This document shows positions 48,101-58,895 of a stretch of 64,000 bases of DNA, in pieces. The stretch is taken from the NCBI GenBank assembly GCA_965153455.1, contig OZ234494.1, positions 14,818,001 through 14,882,000 on the forward strand. The letters run 5' to 3'. Under the pieces are notes generated by a model. The model saw only the letters and a program-made list of their open reading frames with translations, was not told where the DNA came from and did not search any database. Numbering within the stretch: position 1 is the first letter of the stretch; each line of letters starts with the position of its first letter. Both the position numbers and the translations under genes were made by a program. This stretch comes from Sphagnum compactum. Lineage: Eukaryota > Bryophyta > Sphagnopsida > Sphagnales.

Positions 48101-49420
48101 GACAAAATTTCATGGAAAGTAACAACCAACAACACACAAATAATCAAAAAACACCCTTGAAGGTGTAACCAATGAACAAGAACTTGGATAACAAAGATGA
48201 AGCACAAAGGTGAGAGACGAGGTTCAAAGATTGCAATTACATTGTAGGGGTGGGACGGCCAAACCCAAAACCTTGACATGGCCATTACAACTTTAAAGTT
48301 AAACAAATAATAGATTACCATGGTTGTAACATTTTTCACCTTTTTTTGTTGCAAAGATCCAAACCAATGGTGTATGATAAACTTTTTTACATAAGTAAAA
48401 CCAATTAGATTTCATTTTCATTTAATTTAAACAAGGGTCAATTTTGTGACATTTGTCAAATGTTTACAATACATATATAGGTTACAATGTGCTTGCTCAT
48501 AAGGCAACTTGAAATGTTTATCTAAGATTTTTTCCAACAACTGGATTCACCTTCCTTTGGGGAGGCATATCTTCCTTATGTTTCATCCAAATGTTACAAT
48601 CTAAACATCTATGAGTGTGCCTAGATTTGGGTCACAATTTATTTTTAGACACCATGTCTAAAAAAACAACAACCAATGCACCCTTCCTTTTTGAGTCCTT
48701 GAGCATTTAGTGGCTAACCTATCTACCTTAAATATCACTACACACCTTTAACAAATATCTTGACAAAAAAATCAACCAACTTACTAAGACTGCCTAGAAA
48801 TAACACAAAACCTTAACAAACTCTTTAACAACAAACAAATATTTACCAAATAGTACATATAATTGTGAGAACTAGTGTTAATTCTCTACACCCTTAAACA
48901 AAGGTTAAGAAAATTGATTAGGAAATCTTAGTTGGTTGATGTTTTCTTTTTGGCAAGGTTCTTTGTTTGGTTGATCATTGGGGTTACTTGCATACTTAAT
49001 TGTTTTGAGATTTTTTTCTTTTGTCAAATAAATGGACATATATCCAAGTTGATAATTGAAAGGGACATGTCAATTTCTAATAACTAGGTTTTCAACCTTA
49101 GTTTTAAGCAAATATGAAATGTGGCTAGTTTTTGAAAATTTGATACTTGATTATTATATACACACCTAACCATTTTGATACCTAATGAAGGTTTGGTGCA
49201 AATTCTAATATCCATCCCACATTGGTCATGACCAAATCTACCATTTCAATTCTCTTTCTAACAATGACATTTGACTTTTGATGATTAGTTTACATTTATG
49301 ATTTTGGTTGTAGTTAGGCTATTTAGAATTGCATATGACCTAGGATATTGTGAACACAAACAAGGGGTTGTAAGGTGGTGGAGAAAAATGAAATCTATTA
49401 GGGCAAATGGGCTCATGATT
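45127..49420. other. Gene-free AT-rich stretch
   Basis: No conserved protein is seen on either strand. The 204-codon minus-strand ORF at 47740-48354 lacks domains and comes from a purine-rich plus strand. No structured repeat was recognised. Confidence 0.5.
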
Positions 49421-49429
49421 GAATGCTTA

Positions 49430-49970
49430 AAATCTTGAAAGTTTAGAATCTTTTGACATTCCTCAATTGCTTTTAGAATTGAAAGAGATATTGTAGGCCT
49501 TCACTTTTGCACACCCATAGCCATAAAAATCGCCAAAACAAACAAGAAATGAAGAAAATATGGGGTCTCAAAGTGGTCGGAGGGAGTTGGTGATGAATAT
49601 GTTAAAAACATTTTATGATTTGGAGCTTTAAATCCTTGGACATTGCTCCATTGCCTCTAGAATTCCAAGAGATATTGTAGAGCTTAAATTGGCAAACCCA
49701 TAGTTTTTTTAGTTTACTCAAAATGGAAAAGAGGAAGATATGAGGTTTGAAAGTAGTTTTGGGGGGAAAGAGGGGGGTGGGGGGTGGTGATCTAATTTAT
49801 TTCCAAACATTTTGCGATTTGGACAACTCATCCTTTCCATGCTTTTTCATGGTTATTCCTTTGCTTTTGGAGTTCAAAAATGTATTATAAACCTCCACTT
49901 GGCACACCCTTAGCCATGAATATTGTTCAAAATGGACAAGACATGAACAAGATATGGGTTGGTGTTTAGT
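49430..49970 (+). repeat. Diverged tandem repeat, period about 185-210 bp, three copies
   Basis: Three successive copies share the same order of words: CATTTTATGATTTGGA-type start, a TT.AATTGCTTTTAGAATT block, GAGATATTGTAG, CACCCATAGCCAT, AAAATGGA.AAGA, GATATG. GATATTGTAG-type anchors sit at about 49486, 49669 and 49879. A G-rich run (about 49760-49784) sits in the second copy. It is satellite-like but short. Confidence 0.65.
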
Positions 49971-50299
49971 CTTAGGTGTGTTTTTGGTTATGGATGATTT
50001 TATTGTGCATAACACAATTGCAATCTTCTAAACTCTTTGGTCAAATATCATCTTCGCGTGCCATTATCATGATTTTTGAAATTTCTAGCTTATAATGTTT
50101 CAAGGGTAAACTTACATTGTTACATGGACACTCAACATTATTAAAACTACCAACTCACACACAAATGGATCACAAAACAAATTTGACATCAAGCAAGCAA
50201 GCTTCTCATTCCTTCTCTGTGTTTTGAAATCTCATAAGAAAAGTTAAGGCTTTATTTACACACCTTATAGATAAAACCCTCAAACACAAAACAAGAAAA

Positions 50300-50640
50300 C
50301 TCAGGAGGTGATGGCTGAATAATATAGCCCATTTTGAAACCTCGAAAAGGTCCTAGGTTTAAACCTAGTGATGTGGAGATGAAACTCTTGCTAGCCCTTT
50401 GCCAATGAACTTGACTTGAGAGTGTTAATGGGTAAAAAGGTCCTAAGTTCAAACCAAGTTATGTGCAAGTGAAATTCTTGTTAGCCAATGAACTTGAGTT
50501 GAGAGTGTTGACAACTTAAAGGTCTTCACTTGAGAGTATTAACGGGTAAAAGGTCCTAGGTCCAAACCAGCTTATGTGCAAGTAAAACTCATGCCAGCCT
50601 TCTGCCAATGAGCTTGACTTGGGGGGTGCCAATTGCTTCT
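50300..50640 (+). repeat. Possible tRNA-derived SINE cluster, three partial copies
   Basis: Three copies start at 50349, 50439 and 50552 with AAAGGTCCTAGGTTTAAACC-type sequence, followed by TATGTG.AAGT.AAACTC and GCCAATGA.CTTGACTTGAG. GGTCCTAGGTTYAAACC resembles the RNA polymerase III B box of tRNA-derived SINEs (consensus GGTTCRANNCC). An upstream TGATGGCTGAAT may be an A box in the first copy only. No full tRNA fold was made. Tandem retrocopies or local duplication are both possible. Confidence 0.45.
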
Positions 50641-51384
50641 AAATCAAGTCTGCTATTGTGCTTCAAAAGTTTTTAAATTATTTTTTAAAGAAAATTGAAA
50701 ACCAAATACACTTCGAATTGAATTTCAAAACACAAACTAAATCATACAAAAACCTAACGATCTCTAATGAATATCTGACACCATCCATCCAATATGTGTT
50801 CATGTTTCATCCATGTTAGCATGGATTTTAACATGGTGGGAACATTTGGAGCATGTGGGATCACATTGGAAAACTTTTGAATATTTAGCATAACAATGGT
50901 GAACATTTTGTCAGAATGATATGAAAGACAATATTTGGAACAGAGGTAACTTAGAACTTAGATCTTGGGAGCTTAGGGAACTAGGTATATTAAGACATGA
51001 ATTTGGGGGATTTAGAATCAAAAGACTTAACCCAAATGGCCATTTTTTGGATCCCTTGTTTCCATGCCTGATTGCGCAAAATGGACTAAATTGTTAACAT
51101 GAAATATGACAAGTGTTTTGGATTGAGAGTTTTGAGTTTTGACATGGCAAGTTGTTTTCCCATGTGGGGCATTTAAGCACAAAATTCATAATAAATTATT
51201 GATTTATTTATGGTTAGTTCAATGAACATTTTTGAAAATTTCTTCTTTCACCTACTTATATTCTTTATAGCAATGGAATGGAAGTGGGCAAAGGATATGG
51301 GATAGAAATCCCTCCCTCCCTTGCCCACCCTCTCCCACTTTATTGCATATCATTGTTTGGACTTTGGACCTTTGTGAGATAAAT

Positions 51385-51620
51385 TAGGGTGCTCCCTTCC
51401 TCCGCCCCATCCTCTCACAAAGGCAATTTTTTGTGGGGTTGTATCGTGTTTCACCTAATTATAATTTTGATTTTCAAAATTTTGGTTATGCCCATAGTGA
51501 AAAGACAAGAGACTTCCTCTATCTTGAAAGTGAAAACTTCTATTTGGGAAGTGTCTAAAGTTTCAATTATTTTCCCCCTTTTTGATAGGCCAATCAAAGT
51601 GATTAATTGTGAAAAAAATT
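51385..51620 (+). repeat. Dispersed repeat, copy A
   Basis: Shares the block ACTTCCTCTATCTTGAAAGT ... AAAGTTTCAATTATTTT ... GATAGGCCAATCAAAGTGAT with the copies at 53818 and 54730, in the same orientation. It is the most diverged of the three. No coding content. Confidence 0.5.
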
Positions 51621-53817
51621 TGAAATTTGAGATGCATCCCTCAACTAATTAATATTAATAAACTAGGCCCAGACCCGTTATGAAACTGGAACCATAAAGT
51701 CTTATAAAGATTATACCGATCACACTCAGAATTGCTAATCAATAAAATTTGACCCAGACCTGAAACTGATGATTTTTATTTTTTAAAATATTAATTAGAC
51801 CCAAAATCAAAGGGTCTTCCTTTTTGTAAAAATCCTTCAACCCAAACCCAATAGTTGCCAACATTGGTGCAAGCACGTTTTAATTTAAGAATATAAGCAA
51901 CTTATAGGATGAAAAGTCATATAATCATGTAATAATTGGTAAATTAACCATGCTTTTTTTTTGGCTTAACCATAATGGAACTATCATTAAAAAAAAATTG
52001 TGGTGCAAAAATAGTAATGAAGATGCAATTCTCAATGTATTCAAAATCATTAAAATATGATTTGTAATTGAAGCCAACTTCAGATTTTAGAAATATGAAA
52101 AACACAAAAAGTCGTAACATCAGATTAGAATACTTGTATAAATAAATAAGGGTGTTGCAACTTGCTTCATGTAATGTTAACATGCATGGAACACTATTTT
52201 TTTTGGGTTGAGCACATTGTTCCTCCTTTCTTTAAAATAAATTCTTTCATTTGTGCCAAGAATTTAAGAAATAAATGGGAATCAAACCAAGGAAAGTTGA
52301 AACATTATTACAGCCACTTTCCTTATGTGGATTTTGTGAATATGCATGTTGTTCATCACAAACTTGCCCCTTCCATGTACATATGTGTTTTTATAATACT
52401 TTAATAATATGTTTCAAGGTTCAGTGCCAGTGAAATGTTAATGACTCAATGATACGATGTTGTAATAACATTATAATCCAATGATCAATCATCATAATGT
52501 GTGACAATGTCATCATAACATTGTATCAATGATAATATCAACATTTTGTTAGCACTTAATCTTGAACACATTGCTAAAATGTTGTAAATGCACATATACA
52601 TGAAGCCGGCAAGTTTGTGATCACTGGGTATGGTGCCCACTGATTACACTGAAAAATTGGAGCAAGTCTTTAAGCTGGATGAAATGGAAAAAGTGTTGTT
52701 TAAACTACCTCACTTCATGAACCATTTTTACAACATGTTCAGGGATCCATTGAAAGCTATTTTTTGATGAGCCCATATCGTTGAAAAGAACATGCAAGGA
52801 GTTTGGTGCTCAAAGATGGTGAAAAAAGTTGAAAAGATGCAACAAAATTAGGAGGAAAAAATCTCATTAGTCAAGAAGAAAGATGTGTTTTGAGCCTTGG
52901 GGTGCTTGTTCCACTAGTGTTCTAAGTTAGAAAATGCGATTTCTTGCAAGTGTCAACAAGTAATATTGGTCTGTTCTTGGTTCTGAAGATAACTTGTGAT
53001 TCCGATTCTCATTATAGTTCCAAATAAATTCAAAATTTTGATGAAACCATTGATGTGATTTGGAGCAGGTTTCCTAAATTTTAGAATTTAATTGAGCGGA
53101 GGATTTGGGTGTTTTTCAAACAAATGTAAAGCACTTGGACAGGACAGGATTTGTAGTGTTAAACCAAACTTTGTTTACAGACAAGATTATTTCATCCATG
53201 CTACAAATAGTTATTAAGTTACATAAGGTGATAACATGAACATGTATTCATAGGTTTTTACACAATTAGGTAACACAATCAAGTTATAGAGGTCTAATCA
53301 TTTCAACATAATCTTGCGAGAACAACATTCCATTGAACTACACAACACAAGGTGAGAAATCAAATGGAGCCAAATTCAAATTTTCAACAATTACAAATGC
53401 ATTAGGGTTATAACAAATCAACCAACTAAATTTATAGTGTAACTAAAAAATGCAATAAAGTTCAACCAATTTGCCAACTTAATATCTAACAACTACAAAA
53501 TAGATTCAAGAGCTCCAACCAATTAGCCAATTTAATTTCCAGTGACTACAAAATGTTTTAAAACTCCAACCAATTAGACAACACATCGTATTGCAATTAC
53601 AAAATGCATTAAAGCTCCAACAAATCAACCAACTTGATTTTATTAACTAAAATATGCATTAGAGTTCCAACAAGGACCCATTGCATGAATAATGTTTGCC
53701 AGAAATTAATGGTTATAAACAAATGTAAGAATAGAAAATTTGCTTAAGGAATGAGACGATGCAGCATGCACCCAAAAGGCTCACGTTTTTTAATCTTTTG
53801 GGGGATGGTTTAGGAGG

Positions 53818-54065
53818 TTGAATTTTTGGGTTTTTGGGTTTGTTCCCAATGTGTTCACCTCAAGTTCCCAAAAGTTCCCCAAGATATTCCCAATACCACC
53901 ACACTTTTTATCCCATACACTTTGCCCAAAGTTGTTATTTTTTGACCTACATAGCTGGGCCAAATGGGAGGCACTCCATCTTTCAGTAGAAACCTATATT
54001 TTAAGGAGCTTCCAAAGTTTCAGTGTTTTTTTGGGGGTCATAGGCCAATCAAAATAGCTCATTTC
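53818..54065 (+). repeat. Dispersed repeat, copy B
   Basis: Contains GTTCCCAATGTGTTCACCTC, a triplet-like run of GTTCCC words, TATCCCATACACTTTGCC, GCTGGGCCAAATGGGAGG and CATAGGCCAATCAAAATAGC, in the same order as the copy at 54730. No conserved protein. Confidence 0.6.
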
Positions 54066-54729
54066 TAAGAAAGGGCATAGCTGTTCAATTCTAGAGAAGT
54101 TTTACTCCAAAACATCCCTAGTAAATGGCCTAAACTTCTGACCCCATATTTCAAAATCAAGTGGAAGGATGTATGGAGGAAGAATTGAGCTAGAAAGGAT
54201 GCTAGTTTCCTTTGGGCCCTCTTTCACAAAGACATATTTGTGAATGCATGGAGAGCTAGAGCTTGCAAGGATGTAGACACAACATGTCCAATGTGTGACT
54301 TGGAAGCCCCATAGACACTCATGCATAGATTTTACAAGTGCCCCATGGCACAAGTGGCATGGGGGTGGGCAACAACTCCACTTTATCAACTCAGAGACCC
54401 AAGGCACATTCAAGGCAACATGAAGAAACTAGATATTATGCATGCCTTTCCAACAAAAAAACACTCCCAAAAAATTACATGATCTTCACAGCAATCTGGA
54501 CCCTGCTAGGGGTGTGAGTACTCTTTGGAGTATATGCATTGAGCAAAATGAAAGGGTTTAAAAACATCAGGTTTGCTCTAACCTTAAGCTTGGCCGCATG
54601 ATCATGGACAATATAATTAATTGCCTATGGTAGATTAGAGTGTGATAAGACCCTCTTCAAATTGAGTAGAGCTCCTTCTGTTGAGGTAGAACTCTTTTTG
54701 GGGGGGGCGGGGAGGAGAGAAGAGGATTT

Positions 54730-54995
54730 TTTTTTCATTTTTCCATAGTTCCCACTATGTTCGCTTTCAGTTCCCAATGGGTTCCCATCAAGTTCCCACT
54801 GTGTTCCTCAATATGTTCTCCATAGCACCTCACTTTTGTCCCATATGCTTTGGCAAATTGTTGTCCTCCTTTCACCTATATAGGTGGGCCAAAGGGAAGG
54901 AACTCTATACTTCAAAATGGAACCTTCTCTTTTGGGGGGCCTCCATAGTTTCATTTGTTTTGAGTGATGGGCCAATCAAATTGGCTTGTTGCCAA
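54730..54995 (+). repeat. Dispersed repeat, copy C
   Basis: Contains CACTATGTTCGCTTTCAGTT, multiple GTTCCCA words, GTCCCATATGCTTTGGC, TAGGTGGGCCAAAGGGAAGG and GATGGGCCAATCAAATTGGC. Closest to copy B, about 900 bp to the left in direct orientation. Confidence 0.6.
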
Positions 54996-55714
54996 AAAAA
55001 AAAAAGACAAAATTGAACTTGGGAGGTGATTATGTAACCCAATTAGTGCCATTGGCATCAATCAATGTGGGGGCAAAAATGGTGGCCAACAAATTTAAGA
55101 ATCAAAATTGTGCGCATCCAATGTGGAGATGCAGAATGCACCCCAGAGGCCCATGGGTTGGTCACATGGACATAACACTAGAGATAAAACTTTTGTTTGG
55201 GTTTAGTTTGCAAAGTGGTTGTGGAGGTCCAAAGAAGTTCTAATTTTTTTTTCTCTTAGGGGGGTGTGGCATATGTACAGAAACCTCGAGGCTCTTTTTA
55301 GCTTTCTAATTTCATAAAACTTTTTTTCATGAATGTATTGTTTTCTTTTCATGTCAGTTTGTTCTTCTTTGGTCTCTTATTACTTCTTGTCTGCGCTATG
55401 GAAAGATGAGAGAGAGAGTTGCATGCTTAGTGTAAATACAACTTGCCTTTTGCATGGAGATTTATAAAAAAAATTCAGTTGTTTCACTTAGATCAGTGCC
55501 AATTAGTGGAGTATGTGGACAATTTCTATGTTACGAGAGCGTGTCAGAGTGTCAAGAACCAATGAGAGAGATCTATCACCAAAAGGCCAAAACAAAAGAA
55601 AGTCAAGATTGTCCCCTTCAAACTACTTAATATGAATCAAAAGAGTTAAGTATCCTAGAATAAAAGGGATCCTTGTTCCAGTTTGCAGCTCTTTTAAATT
55701 CTTTTTTTTTGGGG

Positions 55715-56240
55715 TAGCATCCCCAAAGCTGGCAAGAAGAAGAAGAAGAAGGAGGCTTCTGCAGCAGCAGCAGCAGCAGCACAAGCAGCCCAGTTTCAAC
55801 AAACGAGAACACAACAACACAGCATAGTAAGCTTTTGCTTCTTCTTATATTATAGTTTGGTGTCTCAGAATCTCAAAAATCCCCAAAATCCCCAAAGTAA
55901 TGTACTACAGCAGCAGGAGTCGGTGGATGCGGGACGAGATCCATCATCAGCTTTGTATGACTGGGCAACCTAGCTGTGTATTCGAACAGCAAGTTGCCAT
56001 GGAATGGAGGCAGTATGCATGATGAAGCAGGCAGGGAGAACTAGTAGTGTGGGGCTCAGCCACCACCACATGTGGTCACCATTACCACAACTGTGCAACA
56101 GCAACAGCAGGGAGGAGGAGGATGAGGAGGAGGAGGAGCATCATTTGCATTTCCTCTTCTCTTGTCATTTAGTGAGGGACCCACTTCCAGTAGCCGACAA
56201 CAGAGCTCAGTGTCTTATTGCATGGCACTTATAACTTTAA
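55715..56240 (+). other. Codon-like, unidentified stretch with Lys-rich and Ala/Gln-rich runs
   Basis: From about 55716 the plus strand can be read as PKAGKKKKKKEAS followed by an Ala run, AQAAQFQQTR and, further on in the same open frame, QQESVDAGRDPSSALYDWAT. The composition differs from the AT-rich flanks, and GAAGAAG and CAGCAG repeats are present. It may be an exon of an unrecognised gene, a decayed gene copy, or merely simple repeats. No start, splice sites or homologue could be fixed, so no CDS is claimed. Confidence 0.25.
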
Positions 56241-57419
56241 GACTGTGCAGGTCCCACACTTTTCTTTCTTTCTTTCTTTCTATTTACAAACCCAACTCTC
56301 CACTCTCCACAACACTTACAAATGTCAATAAATTTCAATTCAAGAATTATTGAGGAGCTGAGGTGGGTAGTTGCCAGGGAGTAGTCCCCTGCCCATGTTT
56401 TTCTTACAATTGAGTGATTATTGTGAGATGCAGTAACAGCTAGCTAGTTTGGGAAGGGGGGGGGGGAGGGGGAGGTTTGGAGTTGGTTGGAACTTGGGAG
56501 TTGAGTATGCTTTTGTTCTTCTCACAAAGAAAGTCCTTGCTTGGAGTGAGTCATAATAACAGCAATAATTAATCAGGTTATGCTTTGACACACAACACTC
56601 ACAAGCTCTTTCCCCTCTTGACTTTCACATCAATCAATCAAAACCCATTTCTTCAAGTTTCCCTCCAAAGTACACACACAATCCTATTTTTGAACACTTG
56701 AACACACCTGACATTCGTGTTATGCTCTCTGTCTCATTTGACAGCTGCTATCCAGAGTAAGCTGCTGGTGGTTGTAATGACATAGTCTCTCTCTCAGGCC
56801 TGAAACCCAAAGGGGGTAATATTAGTTAGTAATCACCAGTGTTGGCAGGGTATGCTGAATTTGTTTTTTTTTTCATACCCTTAGGGTAAGGGTATATCTG
56901 ATTGAAAAAGGGAAAAACCAAGGGAAACCCTTAAGAAGTTCAAGGGTATATTTACTAGGATTTTTGGTTGCAGTTTTATTCTCAGGGTAAGGTTATTTGA
57001 TGTCAAATATATCATAAGGGTAAAGGACAAAATAGTGATAAGGGTACCATGATTTTACACTATGGATATCCATCCCCCCCCCCCCTCCTCCCCTCTTCCC
57101 CCCTTAATCTATAAGACTGCTTGGTGTAATCTTATAACATACACTTGTCTTAGATTGCCCATATCAATTACACAAATTTGGGGGGACTTCAGGGTAAAAA
57201 TGCCTTGCCAAATTTCAGACATCAGGGTAAAACCTCAATAATGGTATAAGTTTAATATCCTACCTTGAAGGGAGATCAATGTTTTATTATTATAGTGCAA
57301 ATAATAAAACTCGGGCACTCCTATAATACGTATATTAGAACTATGTATAAATTACATATTAGGGTATATAATATAAATGAAAGGCATATATATATATATA
57401 CATAACTTACTAATATACT
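56241..57419. repeat. Gene-free, simple repeats
   Basis: The stretch holds a CTTT array at about 56260-56281, G and C tracts (about 56456-56470 and 57074-57086) and TAGGGTAA.GG-like words that recur between 56880 and 57250. No gene was seen. Confidence 0.5.
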
Positions 57420-57740
57420 TGTGTGTAGGTGTGAAGAAAAAATGTTATGGCCAATGAAATTGATGGGTTTGTTGGTCTGATTTTAATTTTTTCTTAGTTA
57501 TTTTGAGTGAATTAGCAGTTAAATGCGTAATAGGTTTTGGTAGGTTTGTGAGAATTTTAGAGGACCAACGGAAATGGTAGAAAGGGGCCATTATTTTCAA
57601 TGTTGAGTAGAATAGGGTGGTATGTAGTAGTAGGTGGGAAGATTTTTTTTCGGCGTATAGAATCGCTAGATTTAGTGGTCTGAACTTGTTTCCTTAGTTA
57701 TCTTGAATGAATCAATAAAATTTGAGTGAACTAATACCAT
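57420..57740 (+). repeat. Dispersed repeat related to the fold-back element centre
   Basis: 57420-57615 parallels 11425-11615: TATGGCCAATGAAATTG, TTGGTGGTCTGA-like, GGTTTTGGTAGGTTTG, GAGAATTTTAGAGGA, GGAAATGGTAGAAA. A second partial copy follows at about 57650-57740 (TAGATTTAGTGGTCTGAA). No coding content. Confidence 0.55.
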
Positions 57741-58528
57741 AAGACCTTGGCGGCTTCAGCACAGATTATATTATTTTTAGAAATGCTCAAAAATGATTTT
57801 TCTCAAAGAATTATTTTTGGTGAAGGAAAATGGAGATTTCAAACTAGTGTAATTCTGTTTCTTTTGGTTGGAAAAAAGGGGGTAATTATTCAACAAACAT
57901 GTGATAAAAGCTCTCATGGCAATGAGCTTTTCTACTAAGTTGGTGATAGAAAGTATTCTACATGGAATCAAGAGCAAAGGGGTGATGCGGAGAATCATGT
58001 TGAAACCAAGAGAGATAAGAGAGAGTGACTCAGGATCGACAGATTAAAAGAGTCTTGATATCGATCCATATGATGCTGATTGCCAGCCTGATTGAGCCAA
58101 GGGCCCATCATGGTATTATTATATGAATGAATCTAAGATTGCAGCTTCACCCAAAAGCCCAAATGAGTGATTGAGTGAGTGAGTGAGTGAGACCGAGAGA
58201 GAAGTCCTGCCATTGCAAATTACTCACACACACATATACCTATTATGTTTGTGCTGAAAACTCCACACTAGCACTCCCTTGTGAAAATTAATCTTCAAAA
58301 CAATCCTCTAAAAGAAACCAAAAATCCTTCAAGATATTATAACTCTATAACTAATCTCAAGTTCCAACACAAACCAAAATATCATCGTTCAAAAAATCCT
58401 CATATAAAAATAGACCTATTATTATTACCTAGGGGCCAAAATCCCTCAAGCTACTATACTCTATAATGAATCTAAACATATCCTTGACTGTCAAGGCAAG
58501 GCCAAAAAAAACCAAGGCCAGATGGAAG

Positions 58529-58530
<2 letters not shown>

Positions 58531-58564
<34 letters not shown>
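58531..58564 (+). repeat. (CA)17 microsatellite
   Basis: An uninterrupted CA dinucleotide array, directly followed by TATATA. Confidence 0.97.
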
Positions 58565-58570
<6 letters not shown>

Positions 58571-58839
58571 GAAGAGGGTCAATCACACTTTAGATTAGTT
58601 CAGTTCACTTGGAGTTTCAAACCTTCTGACATTATGTTCCCTTCCCCAAGTCTTTTCTCTAGGGTAAAAACCTCTCAGAATCAACATGAACTTTTAGACT
58701 TACCCAACCCAAGAAAAACAACAATGATGGATGTTGTAGGCAAGCAAGAAGGGTGGTCCCTTTAGTATAATCAAAAGTGTGAGGCTGTTTCAACTTAGAG
58801 GCCAACAAATAAAAAAGGTTATGGACCCACCCAACTCCC

Positions 58840-58860
58840 ATATATATATATATATATCTC

Positions 58861-58895
<35 letters not shown>
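58840..58895 (+). repeat. (TA)n and (TG)n compound microsatellite
   Basis: A TA array (about 58840-58857), a short TCTC interruption, TATATATA, then a TG array to about 58895. Together with the CA array 280 bp to the left it could pair as an inverted CA/TG repeat. Confidence 0.95.

Noticed and set aside
47740-48354. 204-codon minus-strand ORF
   Set aside because: No domain or conserved motif; rich in Phe/Leu/Ile because the plus strand is purine-rich; no splice or promoter context.
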